Source: Methylobacterium nonmethylotrophicum (GTDB lineage Bacteria; Pseudomonadota; Alphaproteobacteria; Rhizobiales; Beijerinckiaceae). Taken from it: DNA of 64,000 nt. The notes under the pieces were generated by a model, which made no database searches, was not told the DNA's origin, and saw only the letters and a list, made by a program, of their open reading frames with translations. This document shows, piece by piece, positions 34,900-43,435 of the stretch. The stretch spans positions 1-64,000 of the forward strand of contig NZ_SRLB01000034.1 in the NCBI RefSeq assembly GCF_004745635.1, read 5' to 3'. A program made the translations under genes and the position numbers. Position 1 is the stretch's first letter. Each line of letters begins with the position of its first letter.

Positions 34900-36465
34900 A
34901 TGGGTTTGCTGCAACGGCTCGAGATGCGCCAGGGCCAGGCCCTGGTGATGACGCCGCAACTCCTGCAGGCGATCAAGCTGCTGCAGCTCTCCCACCTCGA
35001 CCTCGCCGCCTACGTCGATGCCGAACTCGAGCGCAACCCGCTGCTGGAACGGGCCGAGGTCGAGGCGCCGGAGCCCGGCGAGGCCAGAAGCGAGGCCATG
35101 GGCGAGGCGGCCGAGCCGGGGCGGGACGGGGGCGACGGCTTCGACGGCGGCGAGGCGGCCGAGCCCTGGCTCTCCCACGACCTGAACCCGAGCCGCAGCG
35201 AGATCGAGGGCGACCTCGGCACCCGCCTCGACAACGTGTTTCCGGATGACGGGCCGGTGGGCCGCGAGGCCCCGACCGGCGCGGAAGGGCTCTCGCTCAC
35301 CCCCGCCCCCTGGGGCAGCACCGGCGGCAGCTTCGACGGCGAGGCGCCGGATTTCGAGGCGACCCTGACGAGCGAGTCCTCGCTGCACGACCACCTCTCG
35401 GCCCAGCTCGACCTCGCCACCCGCGACCCCGTCGAGCGCCTGGTCGGCGGCTTCCTGGTCGATGCCATCGACGAGGCCGGCTACCTGCGCGAGGACCTCT
35501 CCGCCCTCGCCGAGCGCCTCGGCGTCGGGCTCAGCGTGGTCGAGCGGGTGCTGGGCCTCGTGCAGGGCTTCGATCCCGCGGGGATCGGCGCCCGCGACCT
35601 CGCCGAGTGCCTGGCGATCCAGCTGCGCGAGCAGGACCGGTTCGATCCGGCGATGCAGGCGCTGGTCTCGCGCCTCGACCTCGTGGCCAAGCGCGACTTC
35701 GCGGCCCTGCGCCGCCTGTGCGGCGTCGACGAGGAGGACCTCGCCGACATGCTGTCCGAGCTGCGCCGGCTCGACCCGAAGCCCGGCCGCGCCTTCGGCT
35801 CCGGCCCGATCGAGGTGCTGGTGCCGGACGTGTTCGTGCGCCCGGCGCCGGACGGCTCCTGGCTCGTCGAGCTCAACAGCGAGGCCCTGCCCCGGGTGCT
35901 GGTCAACCAGAGCTACTACGCCACCGTCTCGCGCGGGGCCAAGACCGACACCGACAAGGCCTTCCTGTCGGAGTGCCTGCAGACCGCCAACTGGCTCACC
36001 CGCAGCCTGGAGCAGCGCGCCCGCACCATCCTGAAGGTGGCGAGCGAGATCGTGCGCCAGCAGGACGGGTTCTTCGTCAACGGCGTCGCCCACCTGCGGC
36101 CGCTCAACCTGAAGACCGTCGCCGACGCGATCGGGATGCACGAATCCACCGTCTCGCGGGTGACCTCGAACAAGTCGATCGGCACCAGCCGCGGCACCTT
36201 CGAGATGAAGTACTTCTTCACCGCGGCGATCCCCGGGGCAGCGGGGGCGGCGGCGCATTCCTCGGAGGCCGTGCGCCACCGCATCAAGCAGCTCATCGAC
36301 GGCGAGACGGCCGACGACGTGCTCTCCGACGACGCCCTGGTGCAGCGCCTGCGCGGCGAGGGCGTCGACATCGCCCGCCGCACGGTGGCGAAGTACCGGG
36401 AATCCCTGCGCATCCCCTCCTCGATCGAGCGCCGGCGCGAGCGCGCCGCGATGCCGGCGCGCTGA
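34900..36465 (+). CDS. rpoN: RNA polymerase sigma-54 factor
   Basis: The 521-residue sigma-54 directs polymerase to -24/-12 promoters and needs bEBP activators. Region I is the Gln/Leu-rich LEMRQGQALVMTPQLLQAIKLLQLSHLDL (split here by position: about residues 7-35). An acidic region II (about 45-130) is followed by the core-binding domain, and the C-terminal helix-turn-helix (FEMKYFFTAA, ESTVSRVTSNKSI). The RpoN box is ARRTVAKYRESL. Length is typical of alphaproteobacteria. It is followed by the hpf-type gene after 138 bases and by ptsN, which often modulates nitrogen-related regulation. Confidence 0.97.
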   Translation: MGLLQRLEMRQGQALVMTPQLLQAIKLLQLSHLDLAAYVDAELERNPLLERAEVEAPEPGEARSEAMGEAAEPGRDGGDGFDGGEAAEPWLSHDLNPSRSEIEGDLGTRLDNVFPDDGPVGREAPTGAEGLSLTPAPWGSTGGSFDGEAPDFEATLTSESSLHDHLSAQLDLATRDPVERLVGGFLVDAIDEAGYLREDLSALAERLGVGLSVVERVLGLVQGFDPAGIGARDLAECLAIQLREQDRFDPAMQALVSRLDLVAKRDFAALRRLCGVDEEDLADMLSELRRLDPKPGRAFGSGPIEVLVPDVFVRPAPDGSWLVELNSEALPRVLVNQSYYATVSRGAKTDTDKAFLSECLQTANWLTRSLEQRARTILKVASEIVRQQDGFFVNGVAHLRPLNLKTVADAIGMHESTVSRVTSNKSIGTSRGTFEMKYFFTAAIPGAAGAAAHSSEAVRHRIKQLIDGETADDVLSDDALVQRLRGEGVDIARRTVAKYRESLRIPSSIERRRERAAMPAR

Positions 36466-36603
36466 CCTCCGATACCCGCCTGCCCGTGCTGAGCCGGCTT
36501 CGTTGACTTCGCGTCCGGCCGTTCCTAGCTGTTGAAGGCTGGCCCTTGCGCCGGAGACGTCCCCGGGGCGCGGGCCGACGAACGACGAGACCGGAGGGAG
36601 CCG

Positions 36604-37203
36604 ATGGCAGCGTTGCGCGTGTCAGGTCGTGGCGTGGATCTGGGGGAAGCCCTGAGAACCCGGGTGGAGCAGCGGATCGCCTCCGTGCTCACCAAGTACT
36701 TCGACGGCGCCTACCACGGTCACGTGACGGTCGCGCGGGACGGCAGCGCCTACCGCACCGACTGCGTGCTGCACCTGCCCTCCGGCATCACCCTCGAGGC
36801 CTCGGGCGCCGCCCACGACGCCCATGCGAGCTTCGACCAGACCGCCGAGCGGATCGAAAAGCGCCTGCGCCGCTACAAGCACCGCCTCAAGAGCCATCCG
36901 AACGGGCACGCGAAGGAGGCGGCCGTCGATGGCGCGCTCCTCAGCGACACCGCCGTGATGGAGGCGGCCTACTCGGTGATGGAGGCGCCCGAGGAGGATA
37001 CCGGCGATCACCCGCCGATCATCGCCGAGAGCACCCGCACCCTGCACCGGCGCACGGTGAGCGAGGCGGTGGTGGAGCTCGATCTCACAGGTGTCCCCGT
37101 CCTCGTCTTCGTTCACGCTGGAACCGAGCGGGTCAACGTCGTATACCGTCGAGGCGACGGCGCGATCGGGTGGATCGATCCGCCGGAACGCGGCACTCCG
37201 TGA
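36604..37203 (+). CDS. hpf: Ribosome hibernation-promoting factor, long form
   Basis: The 199-residue protein has an N-terminal S30AE fold (about 1-105: MAALRVSGRGVDLGEALR) that binds the 30S decoding site. A C-terminal domain (about 140-195) completes the long HPF type, which dimerises 70S ribosomes into 100S particles in stationary phase. GGAGGGAG sits directly before the ATG, an unusually strong ribosome site. It is located between rpoN and ptsN, the standard order. Sigma-54 often regulates such genes in proteobacteria, but I see no -24/-12 site here. Confidence 0.93.
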   Translation: MAALRVSGRGVDLGEALRTRVEQRIASVLTKYFDGAYHGHVTVARDGSAYRTDCVLHLPSGITLEASGAAHDAHASFDQTAERIEKRLRRYKHRLKSHPNGHAKEAAVDGALLSDTAVMEAAYSVMEAPEEDTGDHPPIIAESTRTLHRRTVSEAVVELDLTGVPVLVFVHAGTERVNVVYRRGDGAIGWIDPPERGTP

Positions 37204-37297
37204 GCGGGCTCGTCGCCCCGCTTCCGGAGGGCCTCCGGTCCTGGAACATGAGCAGGGGGCGCCCTTCGCGCTCCCCGCCGATGAGGCAGCGGTCTCG

Positions 37298-37762
37298 ATG
37301 CCATTGCTGGAATTCCTGAAGCCGGAGGCGGTCCTCCCGGCGCTGCGGGCGCAGGGGAAGAAGCAGGTTCTGCAGGAGCTGGCCGCCCACGCGGCCCGCC
37401 ACCTGCCGGGCCTCGACGAGCGGGAGATCTTCGAGACGCTGCTCCAGCGCGAGCGCCTCGGCTCCACCGGGATCGGCGAGGGCGTGGCGATCCCGCACGG
37501 CAAGCTGCCGGGGCTCGACACGCTGTTCGGCCTGATGGCCCGCCTCGAGCGCCCGGTCGATTTCGAGGCCCTGGACGGCCAGCCGGTCGACATCGCCTTC
37601 CTGCTGCTGGCCCCCGAGGGCGCCGGCGCCGACCACCTCAAGGCGCTCGCCCGGGTCGCCCGGGTGCTGCGCGAGCCCGGCATCATCGACCGCATCCGCG
37701 CGGCCCGCGACGCCGACGCGCTCTACGCCCTCCTGACCCAATCCCCCGCCCAGGCGGCGTGA
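37298..37762 (+). CDS. ptsN: PTS IIA-like nitrogen regulatory protein
   Basis: The 154-residue EIIA-Ntr protein has its phosphorylatable His67 in VAIPHGKLPG. It takes phosphate from NPr in the nitrogen PTS and regulates potassium and nitrogen systems by protein contact, without transporting sugar. Start ATG 37298 was chosen to match the family N-terminus (MPLLEFLKPEAV). Its stop overlaps a GTG of the next small gene. The extended upstream frame covers the end of hpf and is not a real part. Confidence 0.95.
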   Translation: MPLLEFLKPEAVLPALRAQGKKQVLQELAAHAARHLPGLDEREIFETLLQRERLGSTGIGEGVAIPHGKLPGLDTLFGLMARLERPVDFEALDGQPVDIAFLLLAPEGAGADHLKALARVARVLREPGIIDRIRAARDADALYALLTQSPAQAA

Positions 37763-38094
37763 CGATGCGCCGACCCGTCCTCGCGGCGGCGATGCTGCCG
37801 GCCGCCATCGTCCTGGCCGCCCCCGGCGCGAACGCCGTCGACGGCACCTGCGCCCGCGACCTCCTCGTGGCGCAATCCTCGCAGAAGATGGCGATCGAGC
37901 GCCTGGAGACGCTGGGCGACAGCGAGGCCGACCGCTGCCGCGGCTGGCGCCAGCACGTCGACACGATGCGCCGCGCCGCGACCGTCTACGGCCGCTGCCT
38001 CTCGGGCACGGAGCGGAGCGAGCGCCTGGCTCAGGTCCAGGGCTCGGAGAAGGAGTTTTCGGATTTGCTCCGGACCCGCTGCAAGGGGCGCTGA
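37759..38094 (+). CDS. Small secreted protein, unknown
   Basis: The 111-residue product has an N-terminal signal peptide (about 1-26, cleaving after ANA) and a mature part with four cysteines that could form two disulphides. I recognise no family; the mature part is mostly helical and charged. GTG 37759 overlaps the ptsN stop (GTGA), suggesting coupling; ATG 37765 is two codons later. The function is unknown. Confidence 0.7.
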   Translation: MTMRRPVLAAAMLPAAIVLAAPGANAVDGTCARDLLVAQSSQKMAIERLETLGDSEADRCRGWRQHVDTMRRAATVYGRCLSGTERSERLAQVQGSEKEFSDLLRTRCKGR

Positions 38095-38131
38095 CGAGGG
38101 GGCCCCTGAAAGAAGGGGGCGCCGAGCCGCC

Positions 38132-38905
38132 TCACCGCATCAGCGGCTCGGCCACCACCTTCACCGGGTGCCCGCGGCTGACCAGCACCGCCGCGCTCGA
38201 ATGCTCGGGATCGCTCTCGAAGCGGGTGCGGACCCAGGCGACCAGGAACTTCACGTATTCGGAGGCGAGCAGCCGCGCCGAGGCCGGGTGGCGCCACCAC
38301 TGGTCGGGGTCGATCCCGTCCGAGACGACCGGGTGCGGGACCACCCGGTGGCCGCCCGCCAGCGCGTGGTCGAGCTCCACCAGCGTGCGCGGCATGTGGT
38401 AGTTCGAGGTCACGACGGCGACGCTGCGGAACCCGTTCTCGCGCATCCAGCGGCGGATCTCGATGGCGTTGCCGATGGTGTTGCGGGCCCGGTAGTCGAG
38501 ATCGACGCAGCAGGCGATCAGATGCTGCTGGCCCGGGTTGAGCCGGGCGATCTCGTCGCGGCTGGTGCGCTCGTTGACCCCCGTGATCAGCAGGCGCCGG
38601 CCGTAGCCGCCGGCGAGCAGGTCCATCGCGTCCTCGATGCGCTGGGCGCCGCCGGTCAGCGCCACGATCCCGTCCGAGGGGCCGAGCGGAAGCCGCTCCG
38701 CCCGGGCGAGGCCCGCCACGAAGGCCAGGAAGCCGAGGCCGAGGGCGAGGCCTCCGGCGAGGCCCGCCCCGGCGAGGACGAGCGCGAAGCGGCGCCGCAG
38801 GCTCCACCGGGTCGGGGGCGGCCCCTCGGGCCCGCCGCCCGGCCCGAACCAGCCTGCCCGGTCGCCGGTTCGCGTCTTCATTGCGCGCTGCATCCGTGCG
38901 GTCAT
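38132..38905 (-). CDS. YdcF family (DUF218) membrane protein
   Basis: The 257-residue protein has an N-terminal cytoplasmic arginine-rich part, one transmembrane helix (about residues 38-62), and a DUF218 domain with DGIVALTGGAQRIEDAMDLL and TSNYHMPRTLVEL motifs. DUF218 proteins (YdcF, SanA, ElyC) act near the cell envelope, some in lipid carrier or vancomycin-barrier functions; the reaction is unknown. The start at 38905 was preferred over upstream frame extension; 38881 is an alternative. It converges on the ptsN-linked gene. Confidence 0.85.
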   Translation of the reverse strand: MTARMQRAMKTRTGDRAGWFGPGGGPEGPPPTRWSLRRRFALVLAGAGLAGGLALGLGFLAFVAGLARAERLPLGPSDGIVALTGGAQRIEDAMDLLAGGYGRRLLITGVNERTSRDEIARLNPGQQHLIACCVDLDYRARNTIGNAIEIRRWMRENGFRSVAVVTSNYHMPRTLVELDHALAGGHRVVPHPVVSDGIDPDQWWRHPASARLLASEYVKFLVAWVRTRFESDPEHSSAAVLVSRGHPVKVVAEPLMR

Positions 38906-39402
38906 CTCACCCGTAGCGAGCATAGTGCCGATTGCGGCGGCCGAGAGGCAACCACCCGAAAGGCCGAATCGTTCACCCGGCCCTCCCTTGTGAAGAGCGG
39001 GCACGGATCGACGCCACGATGATCCACCTTACCCGGCGTCGCTGGCGCCGGGCTGGCGTCCGACACCGCCCGTCGCGCGCCTGACGCTGCGGGATGGGAC
39101 CGCGCTGGCTCGGCGACCTGCTCCTTCCTGTGTGTGGACCGGTCGGCGAGGGCCTTGCTGGATGCCAGGAGGTCGAGGCCGGTCCGTCCGTCGCCTCGGG
39201 CGGGCGTCGAACGGGGATCCGGGCGCCTCGCCCAGGCCGTGATGGATGAACATGGCAGAGGGGTGAAGCCTTCGTTCCTGGACCCTGTCGATCGCGTCGC
39301 GTATCGAACATCAATGCCTTAACCACAGTTTACATAGATCTTTGACTGCAATTTTTTTCGTGACACCTTGTCGAGGCGTCGCGGGCGTCAATAAAAATTC
39401 GG
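38906..39402. other. Intergenic region, AT-rich toward its right end
   Basis: No gene is recognised. The last 100 bases (about 39300-39402) are AT-rich (a run TTTTTTT at 39352-39358, TTGACT at 39342) and presumably hold the promoter of the glycine-rich secreted protein gene. No clear -10 box is visible at standard spacing. Confidence 0.35.
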
Positions 39403-39888
39403 ATGAGAAATATGAAACACGCTGTCCATCTGGCTCTTGGCTTGTTTGGCATTGCCGCGCTCGCAGCCTCGACTGCCGAGGCCCGCCCGTTCCACGGCGG
39501 CGGTGGCGGAGGGGCGCGCGCAGGCGGCTTCGCCGGCGGCGTCCGGCCGAGTTTCGGCGGTGTCCGAGCGCCTGGGTTCGGCGGCTATCAGGCCCGCGCC
39601 TTCGTCCAACGCCCGGCCTTCGGCGGCTACCGCGGCTACGCACCGCGCCCGCACGGATATGGCCACGGCCACGGCTACGGCTACGGCTACGGCTACGGCT
39701 ACGGCTACCGCAATGTGGTCCACAGAGGTTACCGCGGTGGCGAATATCGGGGCGGGGGCGTCGCGCTCGGCCTGTTCGGCGCAGCGGCCGGAACGTTCCT
39801 GGGTGCTGCGGCCCTCGATGCCTACGACGCCTCGCCCGAGCCCGTCTCTGTCGACCCCGGTTATGATGGCGGCCCTGACTTCGAGTGA
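39403..39888 (+). CDS. Secreted glycine/tyrosine-rich repeat protein
   Basis: The 161-residue protein has a signal peptide (about 1-27, cleaving after AEA) and a mature chain rich in Gly, Arg and Tyr, with a central HGYGHGHGYGYGYGYGYGY run encoded by tandem GGCTAC units (about 39672-39708). A hydrophobic GVALGLFGAAAGTFLGAAAL segment follows at about 122-141. It resembles the envelope glycine-rich proteins seen in Methylobacterium and Bradyrhizobium, without known function. ATG 39412 has a closer ribosome-like GGATGAG and could be the true start. Confidence 0.7.
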   Translation: MRNMKHAVHLALGLFGIAALAASTAEARPFHGGGGGGARAGGFAGGVRPSFGGVRAPGFGGYQARAFVQRPAFGGYRGYAPRPHGYGHGHGYGYGYGYGYGYRNVVHRGYRGGEYRGGGVALGLFGAAAGTFLGAAALDAYDASPEPVSVDPGYDGGPDFE

Positions 39889-39918
39889 CGGCATCCGCTG
39901 AACCCGGAGAGCCCCGCC

Positions 39919-40458
39919 GTGATCGGGCTGCGTCGTTTGAAGATCGAGCCTCTTTTCGAGTCCCCGGACATGACGATCAGGACGGATTCACGCGCGGGAG
40001 AGCCGAACGTTCGGCTCCGTGTGTATCGGCTGCTTGCCGGGATCGGGATCGCCACCCTGGCGTCCGGTTCGGCGGACGCCGAGTCACTGTTCCTCCGCAT
40101 CCGGCCCAACGGCACCCCGTTGCCGGTCGTCGAGACCCTTGCCAACCCGGATGGCGAGCGTGCGTTCCACGCCAGGCCTTCCGGGTTCGTGGAGATCAAC
40201 TCCGGCTTCCCGATGGGGGAGACCGTCCGGTCGGTCGCAAGCGGCCGTCTTGGATATGTCGTGAGACACGTCCCCGACCGGGACGACGACCGGCCGCACG
40301 GGCGGGGATATGGACATCGCGACGGCGACCCAGACCGTCACGTCTCCGCACGCTCCGGTCGCCGAGGCGGCATCACCGAGATCCTTGGCCCGTTCGCGGC
40401 GGCCGATTCTCCTGTCTACGTGGCGCCTCCGGTACACAAGGACCCTTTCGCCGATTGA
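39919..40458 (+). CDS. Hypothetical secreted protein
   Basis: The 179-residue frame starts at GTG with GGAG about 10 bases upstream; an internal ATG at 39970 is an alternative that puts a hydrophobic segment (YRLLAGIGIATLASGSADA) nearer the N-terminus as a signal peptide. The mature part is basic with Arg/Asp/His-rich stretch (about 115-145). I recognise no family. It follows the glycine-rich gene by 30 bases and may share its transcript. Confidence 0.55.
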   Translation: MIGLRRLKIEPLFESPDMTIRTDSRAGEPNVRLRVYRLLAGIGIATLASGSADAESLFLRIRPNGTPLPVVETLANPDGERAFHARPSGFVEINSGFPMGETVRSVASGRLGYVVRHVPDRDDDRPHGRGYGHRDGDPDRHVSARSGRRGGITEILGPFAAADSPVYVAPPVHKDPFAD

Positions 40459-40615
40459 GAAGGCGGAACCCGTGCGGAGGCGTCGTGTCGGGACGCCGCC
40501 GGTGGCGCGCTCCGCGTCCAGCCCGCTGACCAGGCATCGCGCTCCGCGCGGGCCGCCTGCCCCCCTCACCGGCGACGACAAGACCGGCGGGGTTCATACA
40601 CTTGCATCCTGTGAA

Positions 40616-40627
40616 TTACATCTGTAA
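40616..40627. promoter_or_regulatory. Candidate operator of the polyol locus
   Basis: TTACATCTGTAA is an exact palindrome of two 5-base arms around TC, lying 33 bases before the start of the first gene of the polyol locus in a short AT-rich patch. It could be a binding site for a regulator such as the SorC protein encoded in the locus, but no other copy is confirmed. Confidence 0.35.
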
Positions 40628-40659
40628 GAAAGGCGCCGGAAACGCACGCCGGAGCGCCG

Positions 40660-41697
40660 ATGAACGGCCCCACGCACCACGCCCTTTACCTCCACGGCCC
40701 CTATGATGCGCGCCTTGCGCCCTACGCGCTGCGCGACGGCCAGCCCGGCGAGGCCCTGCTCGACGTTGCGGCAGTCGGGCTCTGCGGCTCCGACCTGCAC
40801 TACTTCAAGGACGGCGGCATCGGCGCGGCGACCATCGCCAAGCCCTTCGTGCCCGGGCACGAATTCTGCGGCCGGCTGACCTGCGACGACCCGGAGCTGG
40901 GACTCGCCCGCGGCACGCTGGTGGCGGTCGACCCCAACAAGGCCTGCCGGCATTGCGAGTTCTGCGAGCGCGGCCACCCGAACCTCTGCCCCAACGTCGA
41001 GTTCATCGGCGCGCCGCCCTTCGACGGCGCCATGACCGAGCAGATCTGGGTGCCGAAGAGCCAGGTCGTGCCGCTGCCGCAGCACTTCACGCCCCTCGAC
41101 GGGGTCATGCTGGAGCCCCTCGGGGTCGCGATCCACGCGGTCGACCTCGCCAAGCCGCGGCTCCTCGAGCGGGTCGCCCTGATCGGGCTCGGGCCGATCG
41201 GCCTCCTGATCCTGCAGGTGCTCAAGGTGGCGGGCGCCGGCGAGGTGCTGGCGGTCGACCCCCAGGAGCACCGGCGCGACCTCGCCCGGCGCCTCGGCGC
41301 GGCCGCCGTCGGCGCCTCGGTCGAGGACATCCGCGACTGGACGCGGGGCGAGGGCTGCCCGCTGGTGGTCGAGGCGACCAACGCGCCCGAGGGGTTTCGC
41401 GATGCGGTGCGGGCGGCCAAGATCGGCGGCCGGGCCGTGCTCGTCGGCATCCCGGACGGGGACGTCTACACGATGCCGGCCGCCGAGGCCCGGCGCCGTG
41501 GCCTCAAGATCAAGTTCGCGCGCCGGATGGGCGAGGTCTACGCCAGGGCGATCGCGCTCGTGGAGAACCACCAGGTCGACGTCGCCAGCCTGGTCAGCCA
41601 CCGGGTCGGCCTCGACGGGGCGGCGGCCGCCTTCGGGCGCCACGCCCAGAACACCCCCGGCGTCGTCAAGACCCTGATCTACCCCAACGGGCAATGA
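40660..41697 (+). CDS. Zinc-dependent alcohol/polyol dehydrogenase (MDR)
   Basis: This is a 345-residue medium-chain dehydrogenase. Catalytic zinc ligands are Cys42 (GLCGSDLHYF) and His67/Glu68 (PGHEFCG); structural zinc is held by Cys96, Cys99, Cys102 and Cys110 (CRHCEFCERGHPNLC). The NAD site is GLGPIG at about 185. It resembles sorbitol/xylitol/L-threonine dehydrogenases, and oxidises a sugar alcohol to a ketose. GGAG precedes the ATG by 5 bases. It is first in a gene set with an ABC sugar importer and two pentulose kinases, which favours a pentitol such as xylitol, arabitol or ribitol as substrate. Confidence 0.85.
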   Translation: MNGPTHHALYLHGPYDARLAPYALRDGQPGEALLDVAAVGLCGSDLHYFKDGGIGAATIAKPFVPGHEFCGRLTCDDPELGLARGTLVAVDPNKACRHCEFCERGHPNLCPNVEFIGAPPFDGAMTEQIWVPKSQVVPLPQHFTPLDGVMLEPLGVAIHAVDLAKPRLLERVALIGLGPIGLLILQVLKVAGAGEVLAVDPQEHRRDLARRLGAAAVGASVEDIRDWTRGEGCPLVVEATNAPEGFRDAVRAAKIGGRAVLVGIPDGDVYTMPAAEARRRGLKIKFARRMGEVYARAIALVENHQVDVASLVSHRVGLDGAAAAFGRHAQNTPGVVKTLIYPNGQ

Positions 41698-41723
41698 CGC
41701 CAGAACGGCCAAGAATTTCATCT

Positions 41724-41750
41724 CAATAACGATCTTGAACCCAATAACGA
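41724..41750. promoter_or_regulatory. Direct repeat before the ABC binding-protein gene
   Basis: CAATAACGA occurs twice (41724-41732 and 41742-41750), offset by 18 bases, immediately ahead of the GAGGG ribosome site of the binding-protein gene. The repeat may be a regulator site or affect translation of this highly expressed component. Its role is inference only. Confidence 0.3.
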
Positions 41751-41757
41751 GGGATCG

Positions 41758-43125
41758 ATGAGGAAACGCACGAGAGGCACCGCCGCGGCCCTGGCCGTCC
41801 TGGCGGGAGGGGCCCTTGCGGGGGCGACCCTGTGGCAGGCCCCCGCCCGGGCCGCCGACTGGCTGGAGAGCGCGGCCGCCCCCCTCAAGGGCACCGCCGT
41901 CACCACCACCTTCCTCGACCGGCCGGGCTACCGCGCCATCATCAAGCTCCTGCCGGACTTCGAGAAGAAGACCGGCATCAAGGTCAATTACGAGATCGTC
42001 CCCTACGAGAACGCCCGCGAGAAGCAGGTCCTGAACTTCACCTCGCGCGGCGACCTCACGGTGGCGCTGGTCGACCTTGTCTGGATCGGCGAGTTCGCCG
42101 AGAACGGCTGGATCGAGCCGATCGACGGTCTCAAGGGCGACGCCAGGATCACCGACCCGAACCTGAACCTGCAGGGCTTCTTCCCGCTCCTGCTCGACGC
42201 CTTCGGGTCCTGGGGCGGCAAGGTCTACGGCCTGCCCTTCGACAACTATTCGGGCCTCCTGTTCTACAACGCCTGCATGCTGAAGGACGCCGGCTTCGAC
42301 AAGCCGCCGGCGACCTGGGAGGCGCTGCTCAAGGACTACGCCCCGAAGCTGACCAAGGCCGACAAGAACCAGTTCGCCTTCGCGTTGCAGTCGCGCCGCG
42401 GCGAGACCCAGTCGGCCGACAGCTTCATGCGGGTGCTTTGGCCGTTCGGCGGCTCGCTCCTCGACAAGAACTTCAAGTCCAACCTCAACAGCCCCGAGAG
42501 CCAGGCCGGCCTGCAGTTCCGCCAGGACCTGATGAAGGTCATGCCGCCGGGCGTCGTCAGCTTCGACCACAATGAGGCGGTGAACGCCCTGGCGCAGGGC
42601 CAGGTGGCGATGATCACCGAGTGGTCGGCCTTCTACGGCACGCTCACCGACCCGAAGACCTCGAAGCTCGGCGACTGCCTGGCAGTGGCGCCGGAGCCGG
42701 AAGGCCCGGCCGGGCGCCTGCCGGCCCTCGGCGGCTTCTCCCTCGCGGTCGCCTCGCAGGCCTCCGACGCGGAGAAGAAGGCGGCCTGGCTGTTCATCCA
42801 GTGGGCCACCTCGGAGGCGATCGCCCGCCCCTATGTCGAGGCCGGCGGCGTCTCGGGCCGCACCTCCATCTACCAGCAGCCCGACATCAAGGCCTCGTAC
42901 AAGTTCGTCGAGCCGATGGTCGCCTCCTGGCAGAAGGGCGTGCCGCAATACCGCCCCCGCTTCCCGGCCTGGCCGGCGATCTCCGAGGTCGTGGCCGAGT
43001 GGGGCTCGAAGATGATGCTGGGCGAGACCACCCCGGCGGCCGGCGCCAAGGAGATCGGCAGCCGCATGGAGGGGATCCTGGCCAAGGAAGGGTACTACTC
43101 CGGCAAGAAGGCGCTGCTGCAGTAG
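41758..43125 (+). CDS. Sugar/polyol ABC transporter, periplasmic binding protein
   Basis: The 455-residue lipoprotein-like or soluble protein has a signal peptide (about 1-32, ARA cleavage) and a family 1 solute-binding domain (RPGYRAIIKLLPDFEKKTGI, LVWIGEFAENGW, GKVYGLPFDNYSG). It captures a carbohydrate or sugar alcohol in the periplasm. It lies between the dehydrogenase and the SIS isomerase, with the two permeases and ATPase downstream, so it belongs to their importer. The substrate is unproven; the kinases suggest a pentitol. Confidence 0.9.
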   Translation: MRKRTRGTAAALAVLAGGALAGATLWQAPARAADWLESAAAPLKGTAVTTTFLDRPGYRAIIKLLPDFEKKTGIKVNYEIVPYENAREKQVLNFTSRGDLTVALVDLVWIGEFAENGWIEPIDGLKGDARITDPNLNLQGFFPLLLDAFGSWGGKVYGLPFDNYSGLLFYNACMLKDAGFDKPPATWEALLKDYAPKLTKADKNQFAFALQSRRGETQSADSFMRVLWPFGGSLLDKNFKSNLNSPESQAGLQFRQDLMKVMPPGVVSFDHNEAVNALAQGQVAMITEWSAFYGTLTDPKTSKLGDCLAVAPEPEGPAGRLPALGGFSLAVASQASDAEKKAAWLFIQWATSEAIARPYVEAGGVSGRTSIYQQPDIKASYKFVEPMVASWQKGVPQYRPRFPAWPAISEVVAEWGSKMMLGETTPAAGAKEIGSRMEGILAKEGYYSGKKALLQ

Positions 43126-43227
43126 GGCGGCGGAGGCGTCGGGGCGTATTTCGCGCCTCGACCGGGACGATATCCCGGCTCACTTCGGAGCTTGTCCGAG
43201 GGAGCCGACCGAAGGGAAACCCTCGAT

Positions 43228-43363
43228 GTCATCCCGGGGCCGCGCAGCGGAGCCCGGGATCCAGACGCGCAGGTGTTTCGGAAGAAGGCGGATTGCCTCC
43301 CGCCTAATCCTGAACCTTCAGCGGTTCTGGATCCCGGGCTCCGCTGTGCGGCCCCGGGATGAC
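43228..43363. repeat. Inverted-repeat element between binding protein and SIS genes
   Basis: 38-base arms at 43228-43265 and 43326-43363 match in 37 of 38 positions as inverted repeats. They contain the GTCATCCCGGGGCCGCGC...GGATCCAGA core common in alphaproteobacterial extragenic palindromes. The 60-base centre is unrelated. It lies between the binding protein and the SIS isomerase genes of the polyol operon, where it may separate transcript levels by forming a stable stem. A degenerate single arm lies at about 61627. Confidence 0.75.
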
Positions 43364-43435
43364 GCGGAGAGGTGTCGACGTCCGTGCCAGGTCACCTGGC
43401 TCGGCGAAGCAAGCAGGCTCTCAGGAGAACCGCCC

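Noticed and set aside
40594..42948. 784-codon minus-strand frame opposite the dehydrogenase and binding-protein genes
   Set aside because: It is low-complexity Arg/Gly/Ala/Val sequence with no motifs, in antisense to two clear genes.
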